Of a DNA stretch of 64,000 nucleotides, positions 62,411 through 64,000 are shown piece after piece (position 1 is the first letter of the stretch; every line of letters starts with the position of its first letter). The notes below the pieces were generated by a model, which worked only from the letters and a program-made list of their open reading frames with translations, was not told where the DNA came from and made no database searches. This stretch comes from Deinococcus ruber (GTDB taxonomy: Bacteria > Deinococcota > Deinococci > Deinococcales > Deinococcaceae). The translations under genes were made by a program, and so were the position numbers. The stretch lies in the NCBI RefSeq assembly GCF_014648095.1, contig NZ_BMQL01000006.1, positions 62,001 through 126,000 of the forward strand. Direction: 5' to 3'.

Positions 62411-63076
62411 TCAGGCCCGCAGCGCGTACCCGTAGCCCCGGACGGTACGCAGCAGCCCATATGCCTGCACGTCACGCAGCTTTGCCCGCAGATTGGCGAG
62501 GTGCACGTCAATGACGTTGCTTTCGCGTGGAAGTTGCCCCCCCCAGACATCCTGATTGAGTTCAGCTCTGGAAAACACCTTTCCCGGCTGGCGCATCAGC
62601 ACCTGGATCAGCTCGAATTCTTTGGGCGACAGCGGCAATTCCCGACCCCGGAACGACAGCAGCCGCTGCTGAGGATGCAGCGCCAGTTCTCCAAGCAGAA
62701 CGGTGTCGTCTGCCTGCTGGCGCAACTGCACCGCAATTCGGGCCAGCAACTCTTCGATCTGAAAGGGTTTGACCACGTAATCGTCGGCCCCCAGTTCCAG
62801 CAGTTCCACCTTCTCACCCACCACATCGCGGGCGGTCAGAACAATCACCGGCAGTTCGCTGCTTCGGCGTAGCCGTACCAGCACTTCGCGCCCGTCGCCG
62901 TCCGGCAATCCCAGATCGAGCAGAATCAGCGCCGGAGCGTGCTCGCGTGCCTGAATAAGCCCCGTCATGACCGAACTGGCAACCGAGACCTGATAGCCTG
63001 CCCCCTCAAGGTCCAGCTCAAGCAGACGCGCGATATCTGGATCGTCTTCGACGATTAAAATGTGCTGTGATGACAT
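62411..63076 (-). CDS. OmpR-family response regulator
   Basis: A 221-aa two-domain regulator. The receiver opens ILIVEDDPDIARLL with the phosphoacceptor in LILLDLGLPDGDG and K in VVKPFQIEEL; the winged helix follows (LSPKEFELIQVLMRQPGK, SNVIDVHLANLRAKL, VRGYGYAL). No histidine kinase lies beside it in the window, so it may be an orphan or be served by a kinase elsewhere. The start has no strong ribosome binding site. Confidence 0.92.
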   Translation of the reverse strand: MSSQHILIVEDDPDIARLLELDLEGAGYQVSVASSVMTGLIQAREHAPALILLDLGLPDGDGREVLVRLRRSSELPVIVLTARDVVGEKVELLELGADDYVVKPFQIEELLARIAVQLRQQADDTVLLGELALHPQQRLLSFRGRELPLSPKEFELIQVLMRQPGKVFSRAELNQDVWGGQLPRESNVIDVHLANLRAKLRDVQAYGLLRTVRGYGYALRA

Positions 63077-63257
63077 GACAGCATCATGCCGGGCAACTGC
63101 GAATCTGCCCCTTTAGGAACTGTTGACGCACCGAATATTTCCGGCTGAACGTTCCTTCTGATCAAAGGCACTCCTGCATCCGATACAGCTACTTACGAAT
63201 TTCCCAGCGGCGAAAAATGCCTTAACATGCTGCTCGGTAGGGAAGAGGAGACGTAGG

Positions 63258-63455
63258 CGGAAGGTAATCGTCACCGAGTTTCTGACGCTCGACGGCGTGA
63301 AGGAAGACCCGACCCCGTGACAGAAAGGGCTATTTAAGCACAGCCACCGGTCAGTTCAAGTACGACACTTCTTTTCAGGCACGGCCACAGTGCAGCGGCA
63401 TCTGCTGTCGTCGAAGGAACTCGGCGTAGGTATGGTGCTCCTGATTTATCAGCCT
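63258..63455 (+). pseudogene. Remnant of a DHFR/RibD-C-family protein
   Basis: From 63258 the frame reads RKVIVTEFLTLDGVKEDP, the N-terminal motif of the dihydrofolate-reductase-like (RibD C-terminal) family, and stops after 20 codons. A further frame then reads GTATVQRHLLSSKELGVGMV and LLIYQPA, the family's C-terminal region. The middle of the gene is missing, so this is a decayed copy with a large deletion. Confidence 0.6.
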
Positions 63456-63766
63456 GCGGCTTCCTCTGTTCCTGCTTCCTCTCCGAGCATGTTTTTAGAA
63501 CACGACCTCGCCTGAGCCACACTGCTCACACGTGCGGTATTTAGTCACTTGACGTAGTTTTCGAACTAAGAAATATTAGTGCTAAATATACGTTCTCCTT
63601 CTGCCGCCTGAGCTTGCCCGCTGAACGATAAAGACCAGCATGATCGTCACGCTCAGGACAAGAACGTCACCGCTGGCAATCACAGCCGCTTCTCCGAGCA
63701 GCGACCTACAGAAGCGGCCGTGATGATCGCCCTTAAAACCAGAGGCTCAATTCCCCTATGGTCGTC

Positions 63767-63803
63767 GTAATTGACGGCCGAAGAGTACTCAGCCGTCGAT
63801 TAC
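63767..63803. terminator. 12 bp hairpin
   Basis: GTAATTGACGGC (63767-63778) and GCCGTCGATTAC (63792-63803) pair with one G-T, around a 13-nt loop. Terminator-like, with no adjacent gene in the window. Confidence 0.4.
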
Positions 63804-63893
63804 GCCCCCATGACAGCGGAGGGTCAAAGGCCAGTTGCGGCAGGTGGCTGGGGTGAAATAGGTGGTCATCTGCTGATCCCGGCTGGGTACAAG

Positions 63894-63925
63894 CAGAGGG
63901 CGAGACCTCTCAGCCTCGCCCTCTG
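63894..63925. terminator. 11 bp perfect hairpin
   Basis: CAGAGGGCGAG (63894-63904), 10-nt loop, CTCGCCCTCTG (63915-63925). The form of a bidirectional intrinsic terminator without a long T tract. It probably ends a gene beyond the window's right edge. Confidence 0.5.
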
Positions 63926-64000
63926 GAATGCGGTTCGCCGTCTCTTCCCCTCCACGCCGAGGAAGGTGCGGGAAGTGCACCCGCAAGCAGGCTCACAGTC

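Larger units (their letters stand above)
63077..64000. other. 0.9 kb end of window, mostly without genes
   Basis: It contains a decayed DHFR-family remnant (63258-63455), an AT-rich part near 63540-63600, and two strong hairpins (63767-63803 and 63894-63925). Other open frames are not convincing. A gene may begin beyond the window edge. Confidence 0.5.

Noticed and set aside
1..64000. CRISPR arrays, rRNA and tRNA genes
   Set aside because: No regularly spaced repeats and no recognisable rRNA or tRNA sequence were seen by reading; a covariance-model scan would be decisive for tRNAs.

Overview
This window looks like about 64 kb of a Deinococcus chromosome or large replicon. The reasons are GC-rich genes, several starts with a -10-like hexamer only 6 nt upstream (leaderless style), an IS200/IS605 element of the TnpA/TnpB type known from Deinococcus, a large TPR activator, and many sugar ABC cassettes. 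The genus is an inference from style and not from a marker gene. I recognised no rRNA, tRNA or CRISPR array.

1-14.5 kb holds an L-rhamnose locus. On the minus strand are a DeoR-family regulator, rhamnose isomerase (rhaI), a rhamnulose-1-P aldolase/dehydrogenase fusion and rhamnulokinase (cut by the window edge). Divergent on the plus strand are mutarotase and a four-gene rhamnose ABC importer. A perfect 12+12 bp inverted repeat lies between the two transcription units. A sugar-isomerase homologue and ilvD follow. A 42 bp repeat occurs in two of the intergenic gaps.

14.5-30 kb is accessory. It has a DUF11 surface protein, a poorly coding AT-richer stretch, a broken PAS/GAF/HD-GYP gene, a SARP/TPR-type activator, an ATP-grasp/acyltransferase gene pair, a membrane HD-GYP protein, and a decayed histidine kinase in front of two intact response regulators.

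30-33.7 kb is a periplasmic dehydrogenase operon: Tat-signal gamma subunit, GMC/FAD subunit with a Cys-rich motif, its own TatA, and cytochrome c.

33.7-51 kb is the most interesting part. It is a divergent catabolic cluster controlled by a LacI-type regulator and two identical 14 bp palindromes placed just downstream of two good sigma-70-like promoters. It encodes two HpsN-like histidinol-dehydrogenase homologues, three paralogous proteins each with two SnoaL/NTF2-like domains, an HpcH/HpaI aldolase, an SDR, an alpha/beta hydrolase, a cupin, a nitrilase-family amidohydrolase, a sugar ABC importer and an amino-acid-type ABC importer, both without an ATPase gene. The substrate is unknown.

51-64 kb holds a K+/H+ antiporter, a membrane protein, a phosphoesterase, the queF-D-E-C queuosine operon, the IS200/IS605 element, a candidate structured RNA ending in an intrinsic terminator, a GAF-GGDEF diguanylate cyclase, an OmpR-type regulator, and a decayed DHFR-family remnant. 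The last 0.9 kb is otherwise empty apart from two strong hairpins.
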